A stretch of 64,000 nt of DNA from Marmoricola sp. Leaf446 (GTDB lineage: Bacteria > Actinomycetota > Actinomycetes > Propionibacteriales > Nocardioidaceae), in the NCBI RefSeq assembly GCF_001424755.1, contig NZ_LMRF01000001.1, positions 77,063 through 141,062 on the forward strand, in the 5' to 3' direction. Below, one piece after another: positions 45,501 through 51,687 of the stretch (positions within the stretch are counted from its first letter, which is position 1; each line of letters starts with the position of its first letter). Position numbers and translations under genes: made by a program. The notes under the pieces are model-generated. The model was given only the letters and a program-made list of their open reading frames with translations, had not been told where the DNA came from and did not search any database.

Positions 45501-48500
45501 CTCCAGGTCAACGGCGAGGCCGGCGACGACACCTTCGTCATCCGCACCTTCCTGCTCGAGAGCGACCCGACGAGCGACGCCCTGTCCAAGGTGAGCACCG
45601 GGTCCGGAGCCGACCTGGTCTCCTACGTGATGAACGCCCCGGTGGCCGTGGACGGCGGTGACGGGTTCGACACCCTGGTCATCATCGGCACCGAGGCCGA
45701 CGACGTCTTCGTGATCAGCAGGGACGGCATCTGGGGCGGTGGTCGCTTCGTCTCCTTCGTGGGCGTCGAGAAGGTGGACGTGGACGGCGCCGAGGGCGAC
45801 GACCTGTTCGTCGTGCTCTCGACCAGCCCGACGGTGCAGACGCGTCTCTTCGGTGGTCTGGGCAGCGACACCATCCTGGTCGGCTCCGCGGCACCGATCG
45901 CGGTCGCCGACGACCTGCAGGGCCACAGCGGGATCATCGAGCACAGCGTCGAGAGCACGGTCGGCAGCTGGAACAGCATCCCCGTCGACGGCGTCGGCGC
46001 GGAGATCACCGACGACGACACCCCCGCCGTGGTCATCACACCCACGCGGGGGAGCACCATCGTCCGGGAGCGCGGCGGCCACGACGTCTACACGGTCCGA
46101 CTGACCAGGGCGCCGTCCAGCGCGGTCCGGATCACGGTGTCCGCCCCGCTGCTGTCGCCCGACGACGAGGACGCCCGGATCCGCACCGTGCTGGTGTCCT
46201 TCGACCGCGGCGCGACGTGGGCCGCCTCGGCCACCGCGACCTTCGACGCTGCGACCATGTCGCGCGAGGTGTGGGTCAAGGCGATCGACGACCTGGCCGC
46301 GGAGAGCGACCGCTTCGTCGTGCTCCAGCACCTCGTGGTGCAGAGCGGCGGCAGCCGCGAGTACGACGGCCTGGTCCTGCCGAACGCGGTCGTGCGCCTG
46401 ATCGACGACGACCGCCCGGCCGTGACCGTCATCGCGGCGAACCCGGTCCGGGTAGCCGAGGGCGGCGATGCGCCCTCGTCGTACACGCTCGACCTGGCCA
46501 AGGCACCCGCCTCCCCGGTGACGGTCCGTGTGAGCGCCGGACCGCAGACCCGGGTGAGCCTCGACGGCGTGACGTGGAGCCGCTCGGTCGACGTGAGGTT
46601 CGAGGCCGCGAACGTGCCGGTGACCATCTACGTCCAGGGCCTCGACGACAGCGCGATCGAGGGCTCGGCGTACGACGCGATCACCCACACCGTCCTGACC
46701 GGCGACGGGGCGGGCTACACCACCGGCCTCGAGATCGCGCCGGTCACCGTGCTCGTCGACGACGACGACACCCCGACCGTCCGGGTCATCGAGACCGACG
46801 GCGGCACCCACGTGGTGGAGGCCGGCGACACCGACAGCTACGAGGTCGTGCTCGGCTCCAACCCCTGCGCCGGTGCGACGACGGGCACCTGCACCGTCAC
46901 GGTCACGGCCACGGCGAAGCCGACCAGCACCCGGATCGGCAGCAAGATCCGCAACGAGGTGCAGGTCGAGGTCAGCGTCGACGGCATCAACTGGGGCACC
47001 AGCGTCAACCTGGTCTTCGACGTCACCAGCTGGAACGTCCCCCGCACCGTGCTGGTGCGCGCCAGGAACGACGCCTACGTCGACGGCAGCGACTACCAGG
47101 CGTTCGCCCCGACCTCGATCAGCCGGATCAACCAGGTCCAGGGCCCGCTGTTCGTGTTCGGCGGGGAGAACCCCAACGCCGCCTACACGATCCCGCCGCC
47201 GGTCATGCTCCCGGGCGAGAGCTCGCAGGAGCTGGTGACCACCCCGAACCCGTCCCTGGACGTGATCGAGGGCAAACAGGTCGACACCCTGGTCCTCGAC
47301 AACGGCAACGACGTCGCCGACGAGACGGGCTCGCTGACGTTCGACCCGACCGCCGCCGTCGACGGGATCATCGGCATCGGCACCGTGACCGGGCTCGGCA
47401 TGGGCGGCCCGCGCACGATCGGCGGCCAGAGCATCGCCGGCGGCGTGACGTACGGCGACCTCGAGCGCCTGGTGGTCGACCTCGGCAAGGGCGTCGACAC
47501 CTTCACCGTGGCCAGCACCCACACCGGCCGGACCGAGATCACCGGCGGCGCGGGCAACGACGTGATCACCGTCAAGACGACCTCGGGCTTCACCCGGATC
47601 GACGGCGACGCGGGCGACGACCGCTTCGTCATCGGCAACGCCGGCCTCCTCGACGACCTGGGCACGCTGCTGGTCCTGGCCGGTGGCGCCGGCACGGACA
47701 GCGCCACCCTCGACGACAGCGCGGAGACCGACGACCAGCTGGGCACGGTCACCCAGGAGACCGTCACCGGGCTGGACATGGTGGTCGACGGCGGCCGGGA
47801 CAAGATCTACTCGGTGACCGTGGGCGGCACCGGCACCTTCACGATCACCCTCGCGGGCTTCCCGACCATCACCCTCGACAGGGCGGCCACGGCCGACCAG
47901 GTCCGGGCGGCGCTGCAGGCCGTGCTGTTCCCGAACCCGAGCTCCTGCGGCCTGCCGGCCGGGTCCACCGGCGCCAGCACCCCCGGCCGGGACAGCCGCT
48001 GCGCGCAAAGTGTCTACGTCTTCCGCGACGGCAACACGTTCGTCATCGGCTTCACCGGCGAGCTCGCCGGCGCAGCCGGCCCGGCCCTGACCTCCTCCAT
48101 GACGGACCTGGCCCGCAACGACGGCGTGAACTACTACGCCCTGGAGAACCTCACGCTGAACCTCGGGTCGGGCGACGACGGCGTCAACGTCCGTGGCACG
48201 ACCGCACGCACCAGGGTCGACGCGGGCGCGGGCGACGACCTGGTCTTCGTCTCCGACTCGGCCAACCTCGGCAACGTGGCCAACGTGCTCGACGCCGTCG
48301 ACCTCGGCCACCTGCTCGCGGCGCTGAAGGCAGCCGCGACCACCCGCGACGTCGAAGCGCTCTTCGCGGCGCTCCTGCACGGCACCCTGACCACGGACGA
48401 CCAGACCTTCACCGGCTCGCTCGACCTGGTCCAGGGCGCCCTGGACATCGACGCGGGCGCCGGGAGCAACACGCTCGCGGTCAGTGACCGGGGTGACAGG

Positions 48501-51500
48501 GACCGGGACAGCGGCTTCGTCGTCACCGGGAGCTCGATCAGCGGGCTCGCGCCGGCCACCATCGGCTACACGAGCACCGGCGGGGACCTCGCGGGCCAGG
48601 GCGTCTGGACCCGGAGCGCGGACTCCGGCCTCTTCGGCCGCGGCATCTCGGTCTTCCTCGGCTCCGGCGGCAACACCGGTCGGATCGACTCGGTCCGCGG
48701 TGGCGCGATCCCCACCTCGCCGTTCGGCGCCACCATCACCACGGTCTTCACCGGTGAGGGCAACGACACCGTCACGATCGAGGCCGACGCGCCCACCACC
48801 GGTGCCGCCCGGCTCGTGGTCCACGGTCAGGGTGGCAACGACACGATGGTGGCCGACCCCGCTGCGACGCAGCCCCTGGTCCTCCTGGGCGGCGCCGGCG
48901 CCGACACCCTCGGCGGCGGCGCGGCCGACGACCTGGTCTTCGGCGACACCGGCCGCGTCCACCACCTCGAGCCGGTCGGTGCCAGCGGCTACGCGATCGT
49001 CCTCGGCGGTGCCCCCGTCGCGGGGCACCTGACCAACCCCAGGACCGGCGCGACGGTCACCGGCGACGCCGCCTTCCTGACCGTGGACGTGCTGCGGACC
49101 GCCGAGACCGGGGTCGGCGACGCCGACATCCTGGCCGGCCGTGGTGGCAACGACGTCCTGCTCGGTGGCAAGGGCGGCGACACCGTCAACGGCGATGCAG
49201 GCAACGACCTGGTCCTCGGAGACTTCGGCTGGGTCGGCGCCCGGAGCAGCACCACCTTCGTCGACACCGCCCGGCTGCCGCTCTCGACGGCCCTCCACCC
49301 GTTCGCGTTCGTCTCGGTCGACCACAGGGACACCAACGGTGGCAACGACACGCTGTACGGCGACGCGGGCGGCGACATCATCCTGGGCCAGCAGGGGTCG
49401 GACCTCATCCGTGGCGGTGACGGCGACGACGACATCATCGGCGGCCACAACGTCGCCGGCGGCCTCGACGCCGGCGACTTCATCGGCAGCGGCGCCGGCA
49501 ACGACGTCGTCGTCGGGGACAACGCCGAGGTCCTGCGCACCGGCTCGACGCTCAGCAGCCTGGTCCGGGTGCTGGTCGGCGACCGCCTCTACCTGCTCGA
49601 CCCGATCACCCAGACCTGGTACGCCGGCAGCAGCGTCACCGGTGCCTCGCAGCTCGACCCGACCGCTGTCGAGGTGCGCTCGGTCGCCATCCTCGACCAC
49701 GCGAGCACCACCGCGACCGACCTCTTCGGCGACGACGTCGTCGATGCCGGGACCGGCGACGACCGCGTGTTCGGCCAGCTCGGCAACGACACCCTGCAGG
49801 GTGGTGCCGGCTCCGACTACGTCGAGGGCAACGGCGGCAGCGACACCATCTACGGCGGGCTCGGCCAGGACGACCTGATCGGCGGCAGCTCGAACCTCTT
49901 CGGCCTGACGACCCCGGCGATGAGGCCTGACGGCTCCGACACGATCTACGGCGACACGGGCGCGGCCACCACCCGGAACCACCTGGGTGACGGCTCTGCG
50001 TCTGCCGACGCCGACGTGATGATCGGTGACAACGGCAACATCTACAAGATCGTCCGCAACGGTCAGTTCGCCTCGTTCACCTACCAGGCGCAGGTCGTCC
50101 CGCGCGTCGTCCAGCACCTCGACTACAGCCCGACCGGCGAGGCCGGCACCTACTGGCTGACGACGACCGACCGTGCGCGGCCCGTCAAGGTGACCGGCAC
50201 CGGGACCAACATCGGCGGCGCGGACTTCCTGCACGGTGAGACCGGCAACGACGTCGTCCACGGCATGTCCGGCGACGACGCGATCTGGGGCGAGGCCGGC
50301 GATGACGACCTCTACGGCCAGGCCGGCAACGACTGGGTCTCCGGCGGCACCGGTGTCGACGGCGTCCTCGGTGACGACGGCCTGCTCCTGACCAGCCGTA
50401 ACGGCAGCACCGACCCGCTGAACTACCGCGACGTCAAGACGACGCAGACCACCGTCACGAGCAACGGCCCCCACCACAGCGCCGTGGTCAACCCGACCGG
50501 CGCCCTGGTCAAGGTCGCCGACCTCGAGCCGTTCTACGTCGGCTACAACGACGTGATGTACGGCGGTCTCGGCAACGACTTCGTCCACGGCGGCGAGGGT
50601 GACGACGCGATCTCGGGCGGTGAGGCCCTCGCGGCCTACTACACCGCCGACCCGCTGGCGACCCTGGCGCTCTACTACCTCGACGACAACCCGCTCCAGT
50701 TCGGCTACTCCGACCCCGAGGAGTTCCGCCACTACGACGAGAACGACCCGATGCGCCAGGTCACGGTCTGCAAGGCCGGCGGCACCGCCTGCCTCCCGTT
50801 CCTGACCACGTCCGACGCCACCGGCGACGACGGCAACGACGCGCTCTTCGGTGACGGTGGCTCGGACTGGATGTCCGGCGGCACGGGCACCGACCACCTC
50901 TACGGTGGCTGGGGCAACGACCTCCTCGACGTCGACGACGACAAGACGACGGGCAACGGCTCGAACAGCAGGCCCGACACCGACACCAACGCCGACTACG
51001 CCTTCGGTGGCGCCGGGCGTGACGTGCTGGTCGCCAACACCAAGAGCGACCGGCTGATCGACTGGATCGGCGAGTTCAACTCCTACCTCGTCCCGTTCAA
51101 CCCCTTCGGTGCCTCCACGGTCTGGCGGGCGTCGTCCCCGGCGGTGCGGCAGTTCCTCTACGACCTGTCCAAGGCCGACGGAGCCGACCAGACCCGTGCG
51201 CCGCTCGGTGCCCGCAACGGCGAGCCCTACGGCGAGCTCGGACTGACCAGCTCGGAGGACGCGGAGTGGGGCGCCCAGCACGGAGCGCCGGGAGACCCGC
51301 AGCCCGGCAACGGCGGCACCTTCGACGACGCCCTCGCGACCACCGGGACCTCGACCTACAGCGGCACCTCGACCACCACGGCCTTCAGCCCCAGCAGGAC
51401 GCCCCTGGCGTCAGCGAGCGTGGTGCGCGGCACCAAGTCGGCGAACCTCAGCGTCACCTTGTCGACGAGGCTGACCACGACGTACCGGATCCTAGTGCAG

Positions 51501-51683
51501 GTCGCCGACCTGGACGGGCGGCTCACGACCGTGGGCACGCTCTCCATCGGCCCCAAGAGCACCAGCGAGTCGATCTCCGTCGCGTACGCCACCTACAGCG
51601 GGCTCACCTACGAGATGCTCTGGATGCCGTCGACCGACCCCGCCAGTCACGACCTGGTCCTGGTGCTCCGGCAAGTAGCCTGA
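33537..51683 (+). CDS. 6048-residue exported repeat protein with metzincin-like site and RTX region
   Basis: One unbroken frame spans 18.1 kb. A hydrophobic export segment lies at residues 25-46. HEIGHVLGLGH at 142-152 is a metzincin zinc site (His142, His146, His152, Glu143) with a Met-turn-like LMSPS at 156-160. A Pro/Thr/Ser linker at about 175-280 includes TGPS repeats. Nine modules of 210-260 residues span about 520-2620, marked by VDWxxSFP, PTG, IS-F-HI-GGF and FVGYNP. Amphipathic beta strands fill about 2660-2950. RTX nonapeptides (GGAGNDxL type) occur at 3045-3120 and densely at 5094-5830. Beta repeats and three Calx-beta-like units (about 4158-4520) lie between. The last 120 residues form an unknown beta domain. 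No LPXTG motif or C-terminal membrane anchor is seen. RTX repeats bind calcium outside the cell, so an adhesin or matrix protein is likely. GTG start with AGGGAGA upstream. Confidence 0.85.
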   Translation: MSGVAVNVACGSGTRVRAAVRDAGSLLLLLVLSVAWSGGNLVLAFASGAGHGPELLVASSAPGEPVGPEASLGEGQLAGAVSQAKADWLAVRPSADLSSVSVAIADLPGLTLGAQGGSSVTIDADAAGWGWQAMDLTTVVRHEIGHVLGLGHGGGLMSPSLAPGASHSVGPEYAEPETAVTPPADVEPSTPETEHSTGSTGTVDAPAPDSSTGAGSTGTGPSTGPSTGPSTGSSEPTSGAEPAPAPVAPMTMPEPVKVPVSSGLSTAGLDTTGLSTGSLGFLDEPVTVTSVTSGAAGLGILATGATAGDDVITVVATGGGSYDVLVGGDVVGSVSGSGTFTLDGLGGMDVLVGPDVASTWTITGVNAGILELVGGARIAFSDVEGLTGAATAADEFRFEEHAGLGGLVDDGAGQLTVTVAGFVRVRGDYGFEREDYSATTNQGGTVAASLLKLAGTSGSGFVGTQVLGVDLGMSGTLTNFLLAVITAADQAWHAFSGTLTSPTAALGFTDLELGLDSVTVSVNTRSADDSWLNLLADPITSTGATTAVLDMNSAFVSATAPVRMSLGDFLFVSGNITMTRGGPDKVDISTGLDGVTGIPQALQDVAVYADKAAAAGRLGRSADHTELWNVSVTSIQFAFTNATAFIGSGFPGDTDGVISKAEVTAAGALGIFAGGVNLAFVLLTPLGGMPLTTRFLGMKGQVGSFDLVGLGDFFSLSLSDLEIQANHGTRIVSGQGQAAVVDWVSSFPAAEAAEDPEAVTEGDPAPQGYQIFIGGTDPPVLFLDSTSSTIGISADKAVLSIGSFVHIAGRFALEQGAVHKVDIEVEDLEQSLIDEIRGQITDNTASADPDDGTLATNDDVSFIWNVPVSTMLLGISDGSVFVGYNPGGFPEADDLELPLSADDLAEGAIGLLGSGITMGLVLATPLTGTGSFAAASKLPSFLAVRVDVASFTFPGLPTDVIDFYLEGIRVEVNRGGKVGTDTTSNATVDWAASFPDGDPGLAIETGGDAVVIDFEDPVIAVRADLVVLSISNFVHISGGFSLEVGGDEDVVVKTGGLTPGQGTALGTAINDAGAGTAAADGSEIVGLSVGTILVGISHANVFVGYEPTHDDGTRFALDEDGTLVLSPDAVGLVATGIDVGLVLASVPGPIGNAASGYRFSTFYALRAEVGLLQPVGIPEDVFTLSFEDVLLEVNGGGVIRKAGVPLSQAVTGRATSTAWIDWEASFPDENGDTDDPPAGLAVPTGTTTDPVYIDFDDPVIGISAGRVTLAISQFVFIQGGFSFRKGERELVNVRTSGLNAAAASLLAGRIPGAAVESDPGDTLGHNAGASIIWNLPVITTTFGISNAAVFIGYNPDPTRDDPDNADYDPAKRFSVDDDGNLVLSPDAVGFAASGIQVGMVFATAEAGVVAGYNFSTFIGISAYIGSVDILGLPSELGLELKGIKLSVNTGGAIRTGPAPGTAIPLSKAVVDWLSSFPDPDGADNPLTDDRDDTTDEDVEGGPLEAGLEIPTGPGNDPVHIDYRGQLFGLSASLVTLSISDFVYIRGGFSFEKGGNTYLDVRTSGLTTGRGLATALNGAKGPAAEDPGTNQTRATVDGSTIWNVPVLTTMIGISNASLFVGYNPNADGTEGTSFDAGEDGILDEDDLSADAIGLLANGINVGIVIAKVSPDAPVSLRNGAFALPTFMAVGAEVALLTPVGLPDELVFRFEDIGLSVNKGGQVGTLAGSRSWVDWASSFPEELNQDGSVAKPAGLLVPTGTGNVPVLIDFDDPIIGVSAGRVVISIYNFVHISGGFAFEKGGLETVEINTGLELVGPGAPGCVLLKAAVVVATTIPNADTVALSDDCTTLTGAQVETIKVGVHNASIFVGYNPNPVCAEGVATCPVFDTGDDGVLQTSELAPGAVGFLGGGINLGFVFATLVRGAFTTALGAGKAPSFYTVKAHVGELGLVGVPGIELMAKGAEVNVNSATKKWNGGPGALSPPAINWAASLPADEDTDTPAGLEIPTGGSNPSIYLDAEGFVIGGGANHFTLQISDFVYLAGSFYFEYGTVRTMPLTNGIVSTDLLQKVVDAGAAPGLGDYLGLEKKELQFLTIGAQDVRAFVGLNGPYWTDADEDGELDRDDAGELIVNDDAVGLVLDDVDFALAMMTPTNRLDPIRYIALQASAAEVALVGIDGLVLSGKGLEIELNISTPLLYGLPVLPVVDFGAYAEANADEPFAVTVGAPAEFGGDAIVVPFTYDTPLIRAVAADIDLDVFGVLALRGSIAFELGRTADVTLADGTVVTGVTTMTIGGANLLGFVGIDGPSWQTDAEGDVIWVDEAGNACTPSATVDCQIVRNTGAVGLSIEDLDFGIFVGVKADPTNPAVYVAADVRADAVGLVGLPAGVALSGTLAIALNLGLLVSGASSSLSAINFKESFHHDPDGEQGEEPETGPCTSEWGDEDPDCDDVAGLAVPTGNLANPVVLDFEKTFVSIQVAGVLALGSYLRADGVFYLDVNDEGLKLLVVASLQIGPDIGKPDGGRLLEAGAVGVVVINGDGVAADLNVEMTIGNASVGIQLSAEARLVMNTTGADVSLEIPDTLWGFLQDLKDGTSPTGGTLTPPSGTDSMTGEFLDRLVDCGSADSDADDDRCYVISGQAPRLIDASNVDEATINALLGNGGTITPTTAAGPYLTVVLTGKLTIVGFADAYGLVAVSLRDGAFEMVVSVRFQLGASQNTSINVNAEGKLGLYADGVLLDVDVTVKANLLSLFDLDVRGKLTIDTTVKDGTDRDSYFHLNLTGNVQVLKLITLSGSLDIAVSDKKWAVQASLGAKFGPLSMSASGFILSTGTFSFDLQGNIDLTIAGTGIRGYLYAHASFCNHEASAESGNNKCIDEENPSLSTFGADGGTRVFRIALGGGVDVKLFGITLAGADISFTGEAGLGGRITVKAKFTVKILFVKKSVTITIADFWLPVSLVNGDAPPPKLATLQPGGVLRLNVGAHADQRGVSQTETVEEYVVRRDGAVIVVSAFGYEERFSGVTSIVGDFGSGNDTFTAFNELNVPATIRGGAGNDFLAFSSATTSCSGTGNQATLHGDEGNDDLRGGSCADLLDGGVGNDYLDGGAGVDTMVGADGDDVFYGYVAEVMNETISAGAGTDTFELIGTPGADTMTVGVRNGGVRIGYGSGNLDLAEFESLVLRTQGGDTLTLSGDLRTVGIQNVSIGFGMTHLAPNEATVCDATEAATNPRPTDCTDTVTVLGGADTVTVNLLDTGDVLTVTGSMAAPLAVLSRGSGALVVENAAPDANDPTPDVSTTTMVWQGGYTLTLSGSSLATGERDQLNVNTLGGDDLLRLTSLQIGSAFDLGSGNDVVKVGTQATGTHTGGTLDAIAAPLSIAGSTGTDSLDVDDSGDTAANTGTLTSTKLSGLGLHGEGLAYSGTETLVIRLGSGADRFTVTSTYSGATTTLSAGVGNDTVDVTDASGSFVLDGGDGTDTITIADTHAVTTVNGGRGNDTITLVDAHAVTAIDGGDDADTITIKDTHAGLTVHGGNGADVVRILALHAATEAYGDAGNDTFIVGSLAPTLGGTLDLIAAYLKISGGAGTDSVQLDDSGDATGDIGYVTKDRLAGLGMTIDAGRTAAKPAWSITVRNAANGTFTLTLLGVTTGAIAFDAKAKAVQEAINTALGGSLVTVTRSPVTRAGGITYLIRWVGAFTGAPPAASIDGSGLVAVSGTTSSITLATMTSGYIDYDTFETFSLGLGSGDDLFDIDSTQTGPSGLTSVDSGAGDDVLTVETTSGPTLVQGGAGADSISVNAVPDADGATNGLAGGASSSPANALTLVGGAGSDTYTVSVWSNGSSRIVVADGTDDGASNTLVVNGSTAGDTFLLRAGVVAALNTPLGGTAGIQRSFGGAELITYDTTINAGLAVNGLTGNDVFALDDNSTSTVINGGAGDDSFFVGQIYGDVVRFDPEFQPVLTDTTRGQLTNGVSHATTINGGTGDDLFSILRNRAALQVNGEAGDDTFVIRTFLLESDPTSDALSKVSTGSGADLVSYVMNAPVAVDGGDGFDTLVIIGTEADDVFVISRDGIWGGGRFVSFVGVEKVDVDGAEGDDLFVVLSTSPTVQTRLFGGLGSDTILVGSAAPIAVADDLQGHSGIIEHSVESTVGSWNSIPVDGVGAEITDDDTPAVVITPTRGSTIVRERGGHDVYTVRLTRAPSSAVRITVSAPLLSPDDEDARIRTVLVSFDRGATWAASATATFDAATMSREVWVKAIDDLAAESDRFVVLQHLVVQSGGSREYDGLVLPNAVVRLIDDDRPAVTVIAANPVRVAEGGDAPSSYTLDLAKAPASPVTVRVSAGPQTRVSLDGVTWSRSVDVRFEAANVPVTIYVQGLDDSAIEGSAYDAITHTVLTGDGAGYTTGLEIAPVTVLVDDDDTPTVRVIETDGGTHVVEAGDTDSYEVVLGSNPCAGATTGTCTVTVTATAKPTSTRIGSKIRNEVQVEVSVDGINWGTSVNLVFDVTSWNVPRTVLVRARNDAYVDGSDYQAFAPTSISRINQVQGPLFVFGGENPNAAYTIPPPVMLPGESSQELVTTPNPSLDVIEGKQVDTLVLDNGNDVADETGSLTFDPTAAVDGIIGIGTVTGLGMGGPRTIGGQSIAGGVTYGDLERLVVDLGKGVDTFTVASTHTGRTEITGGAGNDVITVKTTSGFTRIDGDAGDDRFVIGNAGLLDDLGTLLVLAGGAGTDSATLDDSAETDDQLGTVTQETVTGLDMVVDGGRDKIYSVTVGGTGTFTITLAGFPTITLDRAATADQVRAALQAVLFPNPSSCGLPAGSTGASTPGRDSRCAQSVYVFRDGNTFVIGFTGELAGAAGPALTSSMTDLARNDGVNYYALENLTLNLGSGDDGVNVRGTTARTRVDAGAGDDLVFVSDSANLGNVANVLDAVDLGHLLAALKAAATTRDVEALFAALLHGTLTTDDQTFTGSLDLVQGALDIDAGAGSNTLAVSDRGDRDRDSGFVVTGSSISGLAPATIGYTSTGGDLAGQGVWTRSADSGLFGRGISVFLGSGGNTGRIDSVRGGAIPTSPFGATITTVFTGEGNDTVTIEADAPTTGAARLVVHGQGGNDTMVADPAATQPLVLLGGAGADTLGGGAADDLVFGDTGRVHHLEPVGASGYAIVLGGAPVAGHLTNPRTGATVTGDAAFLTVDVLRTAETGVGDADILAGRGGNDVLLGGKGGDTVNGDAGNDLVLGDFGWVGARSSTTFVDTARLPLSTALHPFAFVSVDHRDTNGGNDTLYGDAGGDIILGQQGSDLIRGGDGDDDIIGGHNVAGGLDAGDFIGSGAGNDVVVGDNAEVLRTGSTLSSLVRVLVGDRLYLLDPITQTWYAGSSVTGASQLDPTAVEVRSVAILDHASTTATDLFGDDVVDAGTGDDRVFGQLGNDTLQGGAGSDYVEGNGGSDTIYGGLGQDDLIGGSSNLFGLTTPAMRPDGSDTIYGDTGAATTRNHLGDGSASADADVMIGDNGNIYKIVRNGQFASFTYQAQVVPRVVQHLDYSPTGEAGTYWLTTTDRARPVKVTGTGTNIGGADFLHGETGNDVVHGMSGDDAIWGEAGDDDLYGQAGNDWVSGGTGVDGVLGDDGLLLTSRNGSTDPLNYRDVKTTQTTVTSNGPHHSAVVNPTGALVKVADLEPFYVGYNDVMYGGLGNDFVHGGEGDDAISGGEALAAYYTADPLATLALYYLDDNPLQFGYSDPEEFRHYDENDPMRQVTVCKAGGTACLPFLTTSDATGDDGNDALFGDGGSDWMSGGTGTDHLYGGWGNDLLDVDDDKTTGNGSNSRPDTDTNADYAFGGAGRDVLVANTKSDRLIDWIGEFNSYLVPFNPFGASTVWRASSPAVRQFLYDLSKADGADQTRAPLGARNGEPYGELGLTSSEDAEWGAQHGAPGDPQPGNGGTFDDALATTGTSTYSGTSTTTAFSPSRTPLASASVVRGTKSANLSVTLSTRLTTTYRILVQVADLDGRLTTVGTLSIGPKSTSESISVAYATYSGLTYEMLWMPSTDPASHDLVLVLRQVA
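34191..34235 (+). repeat. 12-bp tandem repeat encoding TGPS in the giant gene linker
   Basis: ACCGGCCCCTCG is repeated three times without change (34191-34226), followed by a partial fourth copy. It encodes the flexible Thr-Gly-Pro-Ser linker between the metzincin-like region and the first module. Perfect in-frame units suggest recent slippage and likely length variation between strains. Confidence 0.8.
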
Positions 51684-51687
51684 CGCG
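51676..51687 (+). promoter_or_regulatory. leaderless-type -10 for the beta-helix gene, overlapping the giant gene stop
   Basis: TAGCCT (51676-51681) is followed by six bases and the GTG at 51688, and its last base is the first base of the giant gene's TGA. The downstream gene can therefore be transcribed on its own, apart from read-through of the 18-kb gene. Confidence 0.5.

Noticed and set aside
39474-51281. An open frame of 3935 codons on the minus strand opposite the giant gene
   Set aside because: It mirrors the codon structure of a very GC-rich, Asp/Gly-rich gene. The translation is low-complexity, rich in Arg, Val, Asp and Gly, with no domains. The plus-strand frame has recognisable motifs throughout.
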